Origin: Cyprinodon diabolis
Taxonomy: Eukaryota; Chordata; Actinopteri; Cyprinodontiformes; Cyprinodontidae
Length of the DNA: 64,000 bases
Reading direction: 5' to 3'
Assembly: GCA_030533445.1 (NCBI GenBank)
Contig: JARPUW010000263.1
Span: 62,001 to 126,000, forward strand
Shown here: positions 24,977 to 37,376 of the stretch, in pieces
Layout: every line of letters begins with the position of its first letter
Numbering within the stretch: position 1 is the first letter of the stretch
Notes under the pieces: model-generated
Seen by the model: only the letters and a program-made list of their open reading frames with translations
Told to the model about the DNA's origin: nothing
The model's database searches: none
Position numbers and translations under genes: made by a program

Positions 24977-27278
24977 TGATCTTTTCAGGCAATCATCTAG
25001 AGCTGAAAACTGACAATATAAAGTAGATTTGAGCAGATGTTTTTGGTTCCAAGCTTCAAATCAGAAGTTGAGGCCAAAACGCTCTTTTCACAGTGAGATA
25101 ATGCCATTTTGGCCTCTGGAGTTGTAACAGACAAACCATTAATGATACAGCCATGATCTTTTCAGGCAATCATCTAGAGCTGAAAACTAACAATATAAAG
25201 TAGATTTGAGCAGATGTTTTTGGTTCCAAGCTTCAAATCAGAAGTTGAGGCCAAAACGCTCTTTTCACAGTGAGATAATGCCATTTTGGCCTCTGGAGTT
25301 GTAACAGACAAACCATTAATGATACAGCCATGATCTTTTCTGGCAATCATCTAGAGCTGAAAACTAACAATATAAAGTATATTTGAGCAGATGTTTTTGG
25401 TTCCAAGCTACAAAACAGAAGTTGAGGCCAAAACGCTCATTTCACAGTGAGATAATGCCATTTTGGCCTCTGGAGTTGTAACAGACAAACCATTAATGAT
25501 ACAGCCATGATCTTTTCTGGCAATCATCTAGAGCTGAAAACTAACAATATAAAGTAGATTTGAGCAGATGTTTTTGGTTCCAAGCTTCAAATCAGAAGTT
25601 GAGGCCAAAACGCTCTTTTCACAGTGAGATAATGCCATTTTGGCCTCTGGAGTTGTAACAGACAAACCATTAATGATACAGCCATGATCTTTTCTGGCAA
25701 TCATCTAGAGCTGAAAACTAACAATATAAAGTATATTTGAGCAGATGTTTTTGGTTCCAAGCTACAAAACAGAAGTTGAGGCCAAAACGCTCATTTCACA
25801 GTGAGATAATGCCATTTTGGCCTCTGGAGTTGTAACAGACAAACCATTAATGATACAGCCATGATCTTTTCTGGCAATCATCTAGAGCTGAAAACTAACA
25901 ATATAAAGTAGATTTGAGCAGATGTTTTTGGTTCCAAGCTTCAAATCAGAAGTTGAGGCCAAAACGCTCTTTTCACAGTGAGATAATGCCATTTTGGCCT
26001 CTGGAGTTGTAACAGACAAACCATTAATGATACAGCCATGATCTTTTCTGGCAATCATCTAGAGCTGAAAACTAACAATATAAAGTATATTTGAGCAGAT
26101 GTTTTTGGTTCCAAGCTACAAAACAGAAGTTGAGGCCAAAACGCTCATTTCACAGTGAGATAATGCCATTTTGGCCTCTGGAGTTGTAACAGACAAACCA
26201 TTAATGATACAGCCATGATCTTTTCTGGCAATCATCTAGAGCTGAAAACTAACAATATAAAGTAGATTTGAGCAGATGTTTTTGGTTTCAAGCTTCAAAT
26301 CAGAAGGTTGAGGCCAAAACGCTCATTTCACAGTGAGATAATGCCATTTTGGCCTCTGGAGTTGTAACAGACAAACCATTAATGATACAGCCATGATCTT
26401 TTCTGGCAATCATCTAGAGCTGAAAACTAACAATATAAAGTAGATTTGAGCAGATGTTTTTGGTTCCAAGCTTCAAATCAGAAGTGGAGGCCAAAACGCT
26501 CTTTTCACAGTGAGATAATGCCATTTTGGCCTCTGGAGTTGTAACAGACAAACCATTAATGATACAGCCATGATCTTTTCAGGCAATCATCTAGAGCTGA
26601 AAACTAACAATATAAAGTAGATTTGAGCAGATATTTTTGGTTCCAAGCTTCAAATCAGAAGTTGAGGCCAAAACGCTTTTTTCACAGTGAGATAATGCCA
26701 TTTTGGCCTCTGGAGTTGTAACAGACAAACCATTAATGATACAGCCATGATCTTTTCAGGCAATCATCTAGAGCTGAAAACTAAAAATATAAAGTAGATT
26801 TGAGCAGATGTTTTTGGTTCCAAGCTTCAAATCAGAAGTTGAGGCCAAAACGCTCTTTTCACAGTGAGATAATGCCATTTTGGCCTCTGGAGTTGTAACA
26901 GACAAACCATTAATGATACAGCCATGATCTTTTCTGGCAATCATCTAGAGCTGAAAACTAACAATATAAAGTAGATTTGAGCAGATGTTTTTGGTTCCAA
27001 GCTTCAAATCAGAAGTTGAGGCCAAAACGCTCTTTTCACAGTGAGATAATGCCATTTTGGCCTCTGGAGTTGTAACAGACAAACCATTAATGATACAGCC
27101 ATGATCTTTTCTGGCAATCATCTAGAGCTGAAAACTAACAATATAAAGTAGAATTGAGCAGATGTTTTTGGTTCCAAGCTTCAAATCAGAAGTTCAGGCC
27201 AAAACGCTCTTTTCACAGTGAGATAATGCCATTTTGGCCTCTGGAGTTGTAACAGACAAACCATTAATGATACAGCCA
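24977..27278. repeat. P-E dimer block, copy 2 (13 monomers)
   Basis: Same order as the block at 21613, tagged by AACTGACAAT (24977) and the TATAAAG-bearing A variant (26216), but with P-E-P-E-P (25331-26215) instead of P-E-P-E-P-E-P. The copies therefore differ by one 354-bp dimer. This suggests slippage or unequal exchange in dimer steps within the block. Confidence 0.87.
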
Positions 27279-30112
27279 TGATCTTTTCTGGCAATCATCT
27301 AGAGCTGAAAACTAACAATATAAAGTAGATTTGAGCAGATGTTTTTGGTTCCAAGCTTCAAATCAGAAGTTGAGGCCAAAACGCTCTTTTCACAGTGAGA
27401 TAATGCCATTTTGGCCTCTGGAGTTGTAACAGACAAACCATTAATGATACAGCCATGATCTTTTCAGGCAATCATCTAGAGCAGAAAACTGACAATATAA
27501 AGTAGATTTGAGCAGATGTTTTTGGTTCCAAGCTTCAAATCAGAAGTTGAGGCCAAAACGCTCTTTTCACAGTGAGATAATGCCATTTTGGCCTCTGGAG
27601 TTGTAACAGACAAACCATTAATGATACAGCCATGATCTTTTCTGGCAATCATTTAGAGCTGAAAACTAACAATATAAAGTAGATTTGAGCAGATGTTTTT
27701 GGTTCCAAGCTTCAAATCAGAAGTTGAGGCCAAAACGCTCTTTTCACAGTGAGATAATGCCATTTTGGCCTCTGGAGTTGTAACAGACAAACCATTAATG
27801 ATACAGCCATGATCTTTTCTGGCAATCATCTAGAGCTGAAAACTAACAATATAAAGTAGATTTGAGCAGATGTTTTTGGTTCCAAGCTTCAAATCAGAAG
27901 GTTGAGGCCAAAACGCTCTTTTCACAGTGAGATAATGCCATTTTGGCCTCTGGAGTTGTAACAGACAAACCATTAATGATACAGTCATGATCTTTTCTGG
28001 CAATCATCTAGAGCTGAAAACTAACAATATAAAGTAGATTTGAGCAGATGTTTTTGGTTCCAAGCTTCAAATCAGAAGTTGAGGCCAAAACGCTCTTTTC
28101 ACAGTGAGATAATGCCATTTTGGCCTCTGGAGTTGTAACAGACAAACCATTAATGATACAGCCATGATCTTTTCTGGCAATCATCTAGAGCTGAAAACTA
28201 ACAATATTAAGTAGATTTGAGCAGATGTTTTTGGTTTCAAGCTTCAAATCAGAAGGTTGAGGCCAAAACGCTCATTTCACAGTGAGATAATGCCATTTTG
28301 GCCTCTGGAGTTGTAACAGACAAACCATTAATGATACAGCCATGATCTTTTCTGGCAATCATCTAGAGCTGAAAACTAACAATATAAAGTAGATTTGAGC
28401 AGATGTTTTTGGTTCCAAGCTTCAAATCAGAAGTGGAGGCCAAAACGCTCTTTTCACAGTGAGATAATGCCATTTTGGCCTCTGGAGTTGTAACAGACAA
28501 ACCATTAATGATACAGCCATGACCTTTTCAGGCAATCATCTAGAGCTAAAAACTAACAATATAAAGTAGATTTGAGCAGATATTTTTGGTTCCAAGCTTC
28601 AAATCAGAAGTTGAGGCCAAAACGCTTTTTTCACAGTGAGATAATGCCATTTTGGCCTCTGGAGTTGTAACAGACAAACCATTAATGATACAGCCATGAT
28701 CTTTTCAGGCAATCATCTAGAGCTGAAAACTAAAAATATAAAGTAGATTTCAGCAGATGTTTTTGGTTCCAAGCTTCAAATCAGAAGTTGAGGCCAAAAC
28801 GCTCATTTCACAGTGAGATAATGCCATTTTGGCCTCTGGAGTTGTAACAGACAAACCATTAATGATACAGCCATGATCTTTTCTGGCAATCATCTAGAGC
28901 TGAAAACTAACAATATAAAGTAGATTTGAGCAGATGTTTTTGGTTCCAAGCTTCAAATCAGAAGTGGAGGCCAAAACGCTCTTTTCACAGTGAGATAATG
29001 CCATTTTGGCCTCTGGAGTTGTAACAGACAAACCATTAATGATACAGCCATGATCTTTTCAGGCAATCATCTAGAGCTAAAAACTAACAATATAAAGTAG
29101 ATTTGAGCAGATATTTTTGGTTCCAAGCTTCAAATCAGAAGTTGAGGCCAAAACGCTTTTTTCACAGTGAGATAATGCCATTTTGGCCTCTGGAGTTGTA
29201 ACAGACAAACCATTAATGATACAGCCATGATCTTTTCAGGCAATCATCTAGAGCTGAAAACTAAAAATATAAAGTAGATTTGAGCAGATGTTTTTGGTTC
29301 CAAGCTTCAAATCAGAAGTTGAGGCCAAAACGCTCTTTTCACAGTGAGATAATGCCATTTTGGCCTCTGGAGTTGTAACAGACAAACCATTAATGATACA
29401 GCCATGATCTTTTCTGGCAATCATCTAGAGCTGAAAACTAACAATATAAAGTAGATTTGAGCAGATGTTTTTGGTTCCAAGCTTCAAATCAGAAGTTGAG
29501 GCCAAAACGCTCTTTTCACAGTGAGATAATGCCATTTTGGCCTCTGGAGTTGTAACAGACAAACCATTAATGATACAGCCATGATCTTTTCTGGCAATCA
29601 TCTAGAGCTGAAAACTAACAATATAAAGTAGAATTGAGCAGATGTTTTTGGTTCCAAGCTTCAAATCAGAAGTTGAGGCCAAAATGCTCTTTTCACAGTG
29701 AGATAATGCCATTTTGGCCTCTGGAGTTGTAACAGACAAACCATTAATGATACAGCCATGATCTTTTCTGGCAATCATCTAGAGCTGAAAACTAACAATA
29801 TAAAGTAGATTTGAGCAGATGTTTTTGGTTCCAAGCTTCAAATCAGAAGTTGAGGCCAAAACGCTCTTTTCACAGTGAGATAATGCCATTTTGGCCTCTG
29901 GAGTTGTAACAGACAAACCATTAATGATACAGCCATGATCTTTTCAGGCAATCATCTAGAGCTGAAAACTAACAATATAAAGTAGATTTGAGCAGATTTT
30001 TTTGGTTCCAAGCTTCAAATCAGAAGTTGAGGCCAAAACGCTCTTTTCACAGTGAGATAATGCCATTTTGGCCTCTGGAGTTGTAACAGACAAACCATTA
30101 ATGATACAGCCA
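27279..30112. repeat. Transitional segment with a 3-monomer duplication
   Basis: Sixteen monomers: E, a CAGG monomer with AGCAGAAAACTGACAAT, E with CATTTAGAGC, I with CAGTCATG, E, A, B, C, D, B, C, D, E, J, E, Q. The B-C-D triplet at 28343 is repeated at 28874 (+531 bp), and both C copies carry AGCTAAAAAC. The J at 29582 has AAAATGCTC, losing the otherwise constant CpG. Q at 29936 (GATTTTTTTGG) is the first of its type and, as elsewhere, directly precedes a beta-type A. Confidence 0.82.
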
Positions 30113-31529
30113 TGATCTTTTCTGGCAATCATCTAGAGCTGAAAACTAACAATATTAAGTAGATTTGAGCAGATGTTTTTCGTTTCAAGCTTCAAATCAG
30201 AAGGTTGAGGCCAAAACGCTCATTTCACAGTGAGATAATGCCATTTTGGCCTCTGGAGTTGTAACAGACAAACCATTAATGATACAGCCATGATCTTTTC
30301 TGGCAATCATCTAGAGCTGAAAACTAACAATATAAAGTAGATTTGAGCAGATGTTTTTGGTTCCAAGCTTCAAATCAGAAGTGGACGCCAAAACGCTCTT
30401 TTCACAGTGAGATAATGCCATTTTGGCCTCTGGAGTTGTAACAGACAAACCATTAATGATACAGCCATGATCTTTTCAGGCAATCATCTAGAGCTGAAAA
30501 CTAAAAATATAAAGTAGATTTGAGCAGATGTTTTTGGTTCCAAGCTTCAAATCAGAAGTTGAGGCCAAAACGCTCTTTTCACAGTGAGATAATGCCATTT
30601 TGGCCTCTGGAGTTGTAACAGACAAACCATTAATGATACAGCCATGATCTTTTCTGGCAATCATCTAGAGCTGAAAACTAACAATATAAAGTAGATTTGA
30701 GCAGATGTTTTTGGTTCCAAGCTTCAAATCAGAAGTTGAGGCCAAAACGCTCTTTTCACAGTGAGATAATGCCATTTTGGCCTCTGGAGTTGTAACAGAC
30801 AAACCATTAATGATACAGCCATGATCTTTTCTGGCAATCATCTAGAGCTGAAAACTAACAATATAAAGTAGATTTGAGCAGATGTTTTTGGTTCCAAGCT
30901 TCAAATCAGAAGTTGAGGCCAAAACGCTCTTTTCACAGTGAGATAATGCCATTTTGGCCTCTGGAGTTGTAACAGACAAACCATTAATGATACAGCCATG
31001 ATCTTTTCTGGCAATCATCTAGAGCTGAAAACTAACAATATAAAGTAGAATTGAGCAGATGTTTTTGGTTCCAAGCTTCAAATCAGAAGTTGAGGCCAAA
31101 ACGCTCTTTTCACAGTGAGATAATGCCATTTTGGCCTCTGGAGTTGTAACAGACAAACCATTAATGATACAGCCATGATCTTTTCTGGCAATCATCTAGA
31201 GCTGAAAACTAACAATATAAAGTAGATTTGAGCAGATGTTTTTGGTTCCAAGCTTCAAATCAGAAGTTGAGGCCAAAACGCTCTTTTCAAAGTGAGATAA
31301 TGCCATTTTGGCCTCTGGAGTTGTAACAGACAAACCATTAATGATACAGCCATGATCATTTCAGGCAATCATCTAGAGCTGAAAACTAACAATATAAGGT
31401 AGATTTGAGCAGATGTTTTTGGTTCCAAGCTTCAAATCAGAAGTTGAGGCCAAAACGCTCTTTTCACAGTGAGATAATGCCATTTTGGCCTCTGGAGTTG
31501 TAACAGACAAACCATTAATGATACAGCCA
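30113..31529. repeat. Early beta-like unit lacking C (8 monomers)
   Basis: Order A with TTTTTCGTTTC, B with TGGACGCC, D, E, E, J, K, L with ATAAGGTAG and GATCATTTCAGG. The CpG-bearing A and B variants are the tags of the beta HOR at 50488-64000, some 20 kb away. The B-to-L run matches 52968-54383 except that C is absent here. Confidence 0.82.
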
Positions 31530-33655
31530 TGATCTTTTCTGGCAATCATCTAGAGCTGAAAACTAACAATATTAAGTAGATTTGAGCAGATGTTTTTGGT
31601 TTCAAGCTTCAAATCAGAAGGTTGAGGCCAAAACGCTCATTTCACAGTGAGATAATGCCATTTTGGCCTCTGGAGTTGTAACAGACAAACCATTAATGAT
31701 ACAGCCATGATCTTTTCTGGCAATCATCTAGAGCTGAAAACTAACAATATAAAGTAGATTTGAGCAGATGTATTTGGTTCCAAGCTTCAAATCAGAAGTG
31801 GAGGCCAAAACGCTCTTTTCACAGTGAGATAATGCCATTTTGGCCTCTGGAGTTGTAACAGACAAACCATTAATGATACAGCCATGATCTTTTCAGGCAA
31901 TCATCTAGAGCTGAAAACTAACAATATAAAGTAGATTTGAGCAGATATTTTTGGTTCCAAGCTTCAAATCAGAAGTTGAGGCCAAAACGCTTTTTTCACA
32001 GTGAGATAATGCCATTTTGGCCACTGGAGTTGTAACAGACAAACCATTAATGATACAGCCATGATCTTTTCAGGCAATCATCTAGAGCTGAAAACTAAAA
32101 ATATAAAGTAGATTTGAGCAGATGTTTTTGGTTCCAAGCTTCAAATCAGAAGTTGAGGCCAAAACGCTCTTTTCACAGTGAGATAATGCCATTTTGGCCT
32201 CTGGAGTTGTAACAGACAAACCATTAATGATACAGCCATGATCTTTTCTGGCAATCATCTAGAGCTGAAAACTAACAATATAAAGTAGATTTGAGCAGAT
32301 GTTTTTGGTTCCAAGCTTCAAATCAGAAGTTGAGGCCAAAACGCTCTTTTCACAGTGAGATAATGCCATTTTGGCCTCTGGAGTTGTAACAGACAAACCA
32401 TTAATGATACAGCCATGATCTTTTCTGGCAATCATCTAGAGCTGAAAACTAACAATATAAAGTAGAATTGAGCAGATGTTTTTGGTTCCAAGCTTCAAAT
32501 CAGAAGTTCAGGCCAAAACGCTCTTTTCACAGTGAGATAATGCCATTTTGGCCTCTGGAGTTGTAACAGACAAACCATTAATGATACAGCCATGATCTTT
32601 TCAGGCAATCATCTAGAGCTGAAAACTAAAAATATAAAGTAGATTTGAGCAGATGTTTTTGGTTCCAAGCTTCAAATCAGAAGTTGAGGCCAAAACGCTC
32701 TTTTCACAGTGAGACAATGCCATTTTGGCCTCTGGAGTTGTAACAGACAAACCATTAATGATACAGCCATGATCTTTTCAGGCAATCATCTAGAGCTGAA
32801 AACTAACAATATAAAGTAGATTTGAGCAGATGTATTTGGTTCCAAGCTTCAAATCAGAAGTTGAGGCCAAAACGCTCTTTTCACAGTGAGATAATGCCAT
32901 TTTGGCCTCTGGAGTTGTAACAGACAAACCATTAATGATACAGCCATGATCTTTTCTGGCAATCATCTAGAGCTGAAAACTAACAATATAAAGTAGATTT
33001 GAGCAGATGTTTTTGGTTCCAAGCTTCAAATCAGAAGGTTGAGGCCAAAACGCTCTTTTCACAGTGAGATAATGCCATTTTGGCCTCTGGAGTTGTAACA
33101 GACAAACCATTAATGATACAGCCATGATCTTTTCTGGCAATCATCTAGAGCTGAAAACTAACAATATAAAGTAGAATTGAGCAGATGTTTTTGGTTCCAA
33201 GCTTCAAATCAGAAGTTGAGGCCAAAACGCTCTTTTCACAGTGAGATAATGCCATTTTGGCCTCTGGAGTTGTAACAGACAAACCATTAATGATACAGCC
33301 ATGATCTTTTCTGGCAATCATCTAGAGCTGAAAACTAACAATATAAAGTAGATTTGAGCAGATGTTTTTGGTTCCAAGCTTCAAATCAGAAGTTGAGGCC
33401 AAAACGCTCTTTTCAAAGTGAGATAATGCCATTTTGGCCTCTGGAGTTGTAACAGACAAACCATTAATGATACAGCCATGATCTTTTCAGGCAATCATCT
33501 AGAGCTGAAAACTAACAATATAAAGTAGATTTGAGCAGATGTTTTTGGTTCCAAGCTTCAAATCAGAAGTTGAGGCCAAAACGCTCTTTTCACAGTGAGA
33601 TAATGCCATTTTGGCCTCTGGAGTTGTAACAGACAAACCATTAATGATACAGCCA
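31530..33655. repeat. Alpha HOR, 12-mer, 2,126 bp
   Basis: The leftmost 12-monomer alpha unit. Order A, B, C, D, E, F, a D/G mosaic (AAAAAT plus GAGACAATG, 32593), H, I, J, K, L. Private tags are GTATTTGG in B (31708) and GGCCACTGG in C (31885). The same pair recurs at 45528 and 45705. The length is 12 x 177 plus two extra bases from A and I. Confidence 0.88.
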
Positions 33656-35250
33656 TGATCTTTTCTGGCAATCATCTAGAGCTGAAAACTAACAATATTA
33701 AGTAGATTTGAGCAGATGTTTTTGGTTTCAAGCTTCAAATCAGAAGGTTGAGGCCAAAACGCTCATTTCACAGTGAGATAATGCCATTTTGGCCTCTGGA
33801 GTTGTAACAGACAAACCATTAATGATACAGCCATGATCTTTTCTGGCAATCATCTAGAGCTGAAAACTAACAATATAAAGTAGATTTGAGCAGATGTTTT
33901 TGGTTCCAAGCTTCAAATCTGAAGTGGAGGCCAAAACGCTCTTTTCACAGTGAGATAATGCCATTTTGGCCTCTGGAGTTGTAACAGACAAACCATTAAT
34001 GATACAGCCATGATCTTTTCAGGCAATCATCTAGAGCTGAAAACTAACAATATAAAGTAGATTTGAGCAGATATTTTTGGTTCCAAGCTTCAAATCAGAA
34101 GTTGAGGCCAAAACGCTTTTTTCACAGTGAGATAATGCCATTTTGGCCTCTGGAGTTGTAACAGACAAACCATTAATGATACAGCCATGATCTTTTCAGG
34201 CAATCATCTAGAGCTGAAAACTAAAAATATAAAGTAGATTTGAGCAGATGTTTTTGGTTCCAAGCTTCAAATCAGAAGTTGAGGCCAAAACGCTCTTTTC
34301 ACAGTGAGATAATGCCATTTTGGCCTCTGGAGTTGTAACAGACAAACCATTAATGATACAGCCATGATCTTTTCTGGCAATCATCTAGAGCTGAAAACTA
34401 ACAATATAAAGTAGATTTGAGCAGATGTTTTTGGTTCCAAGCTTCAAATCAGAAGTTGAGGCCAAAACGCTCTTTTCACAGTGAGATAATGCCATTTTGG
34501 CCTCTGGAGTTGTAACAGACAAACCATTAATGATACAGCCATGATCTTTTCTGGCAATCATCTAGAGCTGAAAACTAACAATATAAAGTAGATTTGAGCA
34601 GATGTTTTTGGTTCCAAGCTTCAAATCAGAAGGTTGAGGCCAAAACGCTCTTTTCACAGTGAGATAATGCCATTTTGGCCTCTGGAGTTGTAACAGACAA
34701 ACCATTAATGATACAGCCATGATCTTTTCTGGCAATCATCTAGAGCTGAAAACTAACAATATAAAGTAGAATTGAGCAGATGTTTTTGGTTCCAAGCTTC
34801 AAATCAGAAGTTGAGGCCAAAACGCTCTTTTCACAGTGAGATAATGCCATTTTGGCCTCTGGAGTTGTAACAGACAAACCATTAATGATACAGCCATGAT
34901 CTTTTCTGGCAATCATCTAGAGCTGAAAACTAACAATATAAAGTAGATTTGAGCAGATGTTTTTGGTTCCAAGCTTCAAATCAGAAGTTGAGGCCAAAAC
35001 GCTCTTTTCAAAGTGAGATAATGCCATTTTGGCCTCTGGAGTTGTAACAGACAAACCATTAATGATACAGCCATGATCTTTTCAGGCAATCATCTAGAGC
35101 TGAAAACTAACAATATAAAGTAGATTTGAGCAGATGTTTTTGGTTCCAAGCTTCAAATCAGAAGTTGAGGCCAAAACGCTCTTTTCACAGTGAGATAATG
35201 CCATTTTGGCCTCTGGAGTTGTAACAGACAAACCATTAATGATACAGCCA
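33656..35250. repeat. Alpha HOR, contracted 9-mer, 1,595 bp
   Basis: Order A, B, C, D, E, I, J, K, L: the alpha unit without F, G and H. B carries AATCTGAAGTGG, a tag shared with the B of later alpha units. E and I have the same 5' half, so a three-monomer loss by exchange between them would leave no visible scar. Confidence 0.88.
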
Positions 35251-37376
35251 TGATCTTTTCTGGCAATCATCTAGAGCTGAAAACTAACAATATTAAGTAG
35301 ATTTGAGCAGATGTTTTTGGTTTCAAGCTTCAAATCAGAAGGTTGAGGCCAAAACGCTCATTTCACAGTGAGATAATGCCATTTTGGCCTCTGGAGTTGT
35401 AACAGACAAACCATTAATGATACAGCCATGATCTTTTCTGGCAATCATCTAGAGCTGAAAACTAACAATATAAAGTAGATTTGAGCAGATGTTTTTGGTT
35501 CCAAGCTTCAAATCTGAAGTGGAGGCCAAAACGCTCTTTTCACAGTGAGATAATGCCATTTTGGCCTCTGGAGTTGTAACAGACAAACCATTAATGATAC
35601 AGCCATGATCTTTTCAGGCAATCATCTAGAGCTGAAAACTAACAATATAAAGTAGATTTGAGCAGATATTTTTGGTTCCAAGCTTCAAATCAGAAGTTGA
35701 GGCCAAAACGCTTTTTTCACAGTGAGATAATGCCATTTTGGCCTCTGGAGTTGTAACAGACAAACCATTAATGATACAGCCATGATCTTTTCAGGCAATC
35801 ATCTAGAGCTGAAAACTAAAAATATAAAGTAGATTTGAGCAGATGTTTTTGGTTCCAAGCTTCAAATCAGAAGTTGAGGCCAAAACGCTCTTTTCACAGT
35901 GAGATAATGCCATTTTGGCCTCTGGAGTTGTAACAGACAAACCATTAATGATACAGCCATGATCTTTTCTGGCAATCATCTAGAGCTGAAAACTAACAAT
36001 ATAAAGTAGATTTGAGCAGATGTTTTTGGTTCCAAGCTTCAAATCAGAAGTTGAGGCCAAAACGCTCTTTTCACAGTGAGATAATGCCATTTTGGCCTCT
36101 GGAGTTGTAACAGACAAACCATTAATGATACAGCCATGATCTTTTCTGGCAATCATCTAGAGCTGAAAACTAACAATATAAAGTAGAATTGAGCAGATGT
36201 TTTTGGTTCCAAGCTTCAAATCAGAAGTTCAGGCCAAAACGCTCTTTTCACAGTGAGATAATGCCATTTTGGCCTCTGGAGTTGTAACAGACAAACCATT
36301 AATGATACAGCCATGATCTTTTCAGGCAATCATCTAGAGCTGAAAACTAACAATATAAAGTAGATTTGAGCAGATGTTTTTGGTTCCAAGCTTCAAATCA
36401 GAAGTTGAGGCCAAAACGCTCTTTTCACAGTGAGACAATGCCATTTTGGCCTCTGGAGTTGTAACAGACAAACCATTAATGATACAGCCATGATCTTTTC
36501 AGGCAATCATCTAGAGCTGAAAACTAACAATATAAAGTAGATTTGAGCAGATGTATTTGGTTCCAAGCTTCAAATCAGAAGTTGAGGCCAAAACGCTCTT
36601 TTCACAGTGAGATAATGCCATTTTGGCCTCTGGAGTTGTAACAGACAAACCATTAATGATACAGCCATGATCTTTTCTGGCAATCATCTAGAGCTGAAAA
36701 CTAACAATATAAAGTAGATTTGAGCAGATGTTTTTGGTTCCAAGCTTCAAATCAGAAGGTTGAGGCCAAAACGCTCTTTTCACAGTGAGATAATGCCATT
36801 TTGGCCTCTGGAGTTGTAACAGACAAACCATTAATGATACAGCCATGATCTTTTCTGGCAATCATCTAGAGCTGAAAACTAACAATATAAAGTAGAATTG
36901 AGCAGATGTTTTTGGTTCCAAGCTTCAAATCAGAAGTTGAGGCCAAAACGCTCTTTTCACAGTGAGATAATGCCATTTTGGCCTCTGGAGTTGTAACAGA
37001 CAAACCATTAATGATACAGCCATGATCTTTTCTGGCAATCATCTAGAGCTGAAAACTAACAATATAAAGTAGATTTGAGCAGATGTTTTTGGTTCCAAGC
37101 TTCAAATCAGAAGTTGAGGCCAAAACGCTCTTTTCAAAGTGAGATAATGCCATTTTGGCCTCTGGAGTTGTAACAGACAAACCATTAATGATACAGCCAT
37201 GATCTTTTCAGGCAATCATCTAGAGCTGAAAACTAACAATATAAAGTAGATTTGAGCAGATGTTTTTGGTTCCAAGCTTCAAATTAGAAGTTGAGGCCAA
37301 AACGCTCTTTTCACAGTGAGATAATGCCATTTTGGCCTCTGGAGTTGTAACAGACAAACCATTAATGATACAGCCA
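35251..37376. repeat. Alpha HOR, canonical 12-mer, 2,126 bp
   Basis: Order A, B (AATCTGAAG), C, D, E, F, G, H, I, J, K, L (AAATTAGAAG at 37200). I noticed no difference by eye from the copy at 40035-42160, although they lie 4,784 bp apart. This is the best reference unit for the alpha HOR. Confidence 0.9.

Noticed and set aside
30113..30290. Possible CENP-B box in TTTTTCGTTTCAAGCTTC of the beta-type A monomer
   Set aside because: It keeps TTCG and the spaced A but has CTTC where the core needs CGGG, so six of nine essential bases match. Other monomers have TTTGG instead of TTTCG. No canonical box was seen on either strand.
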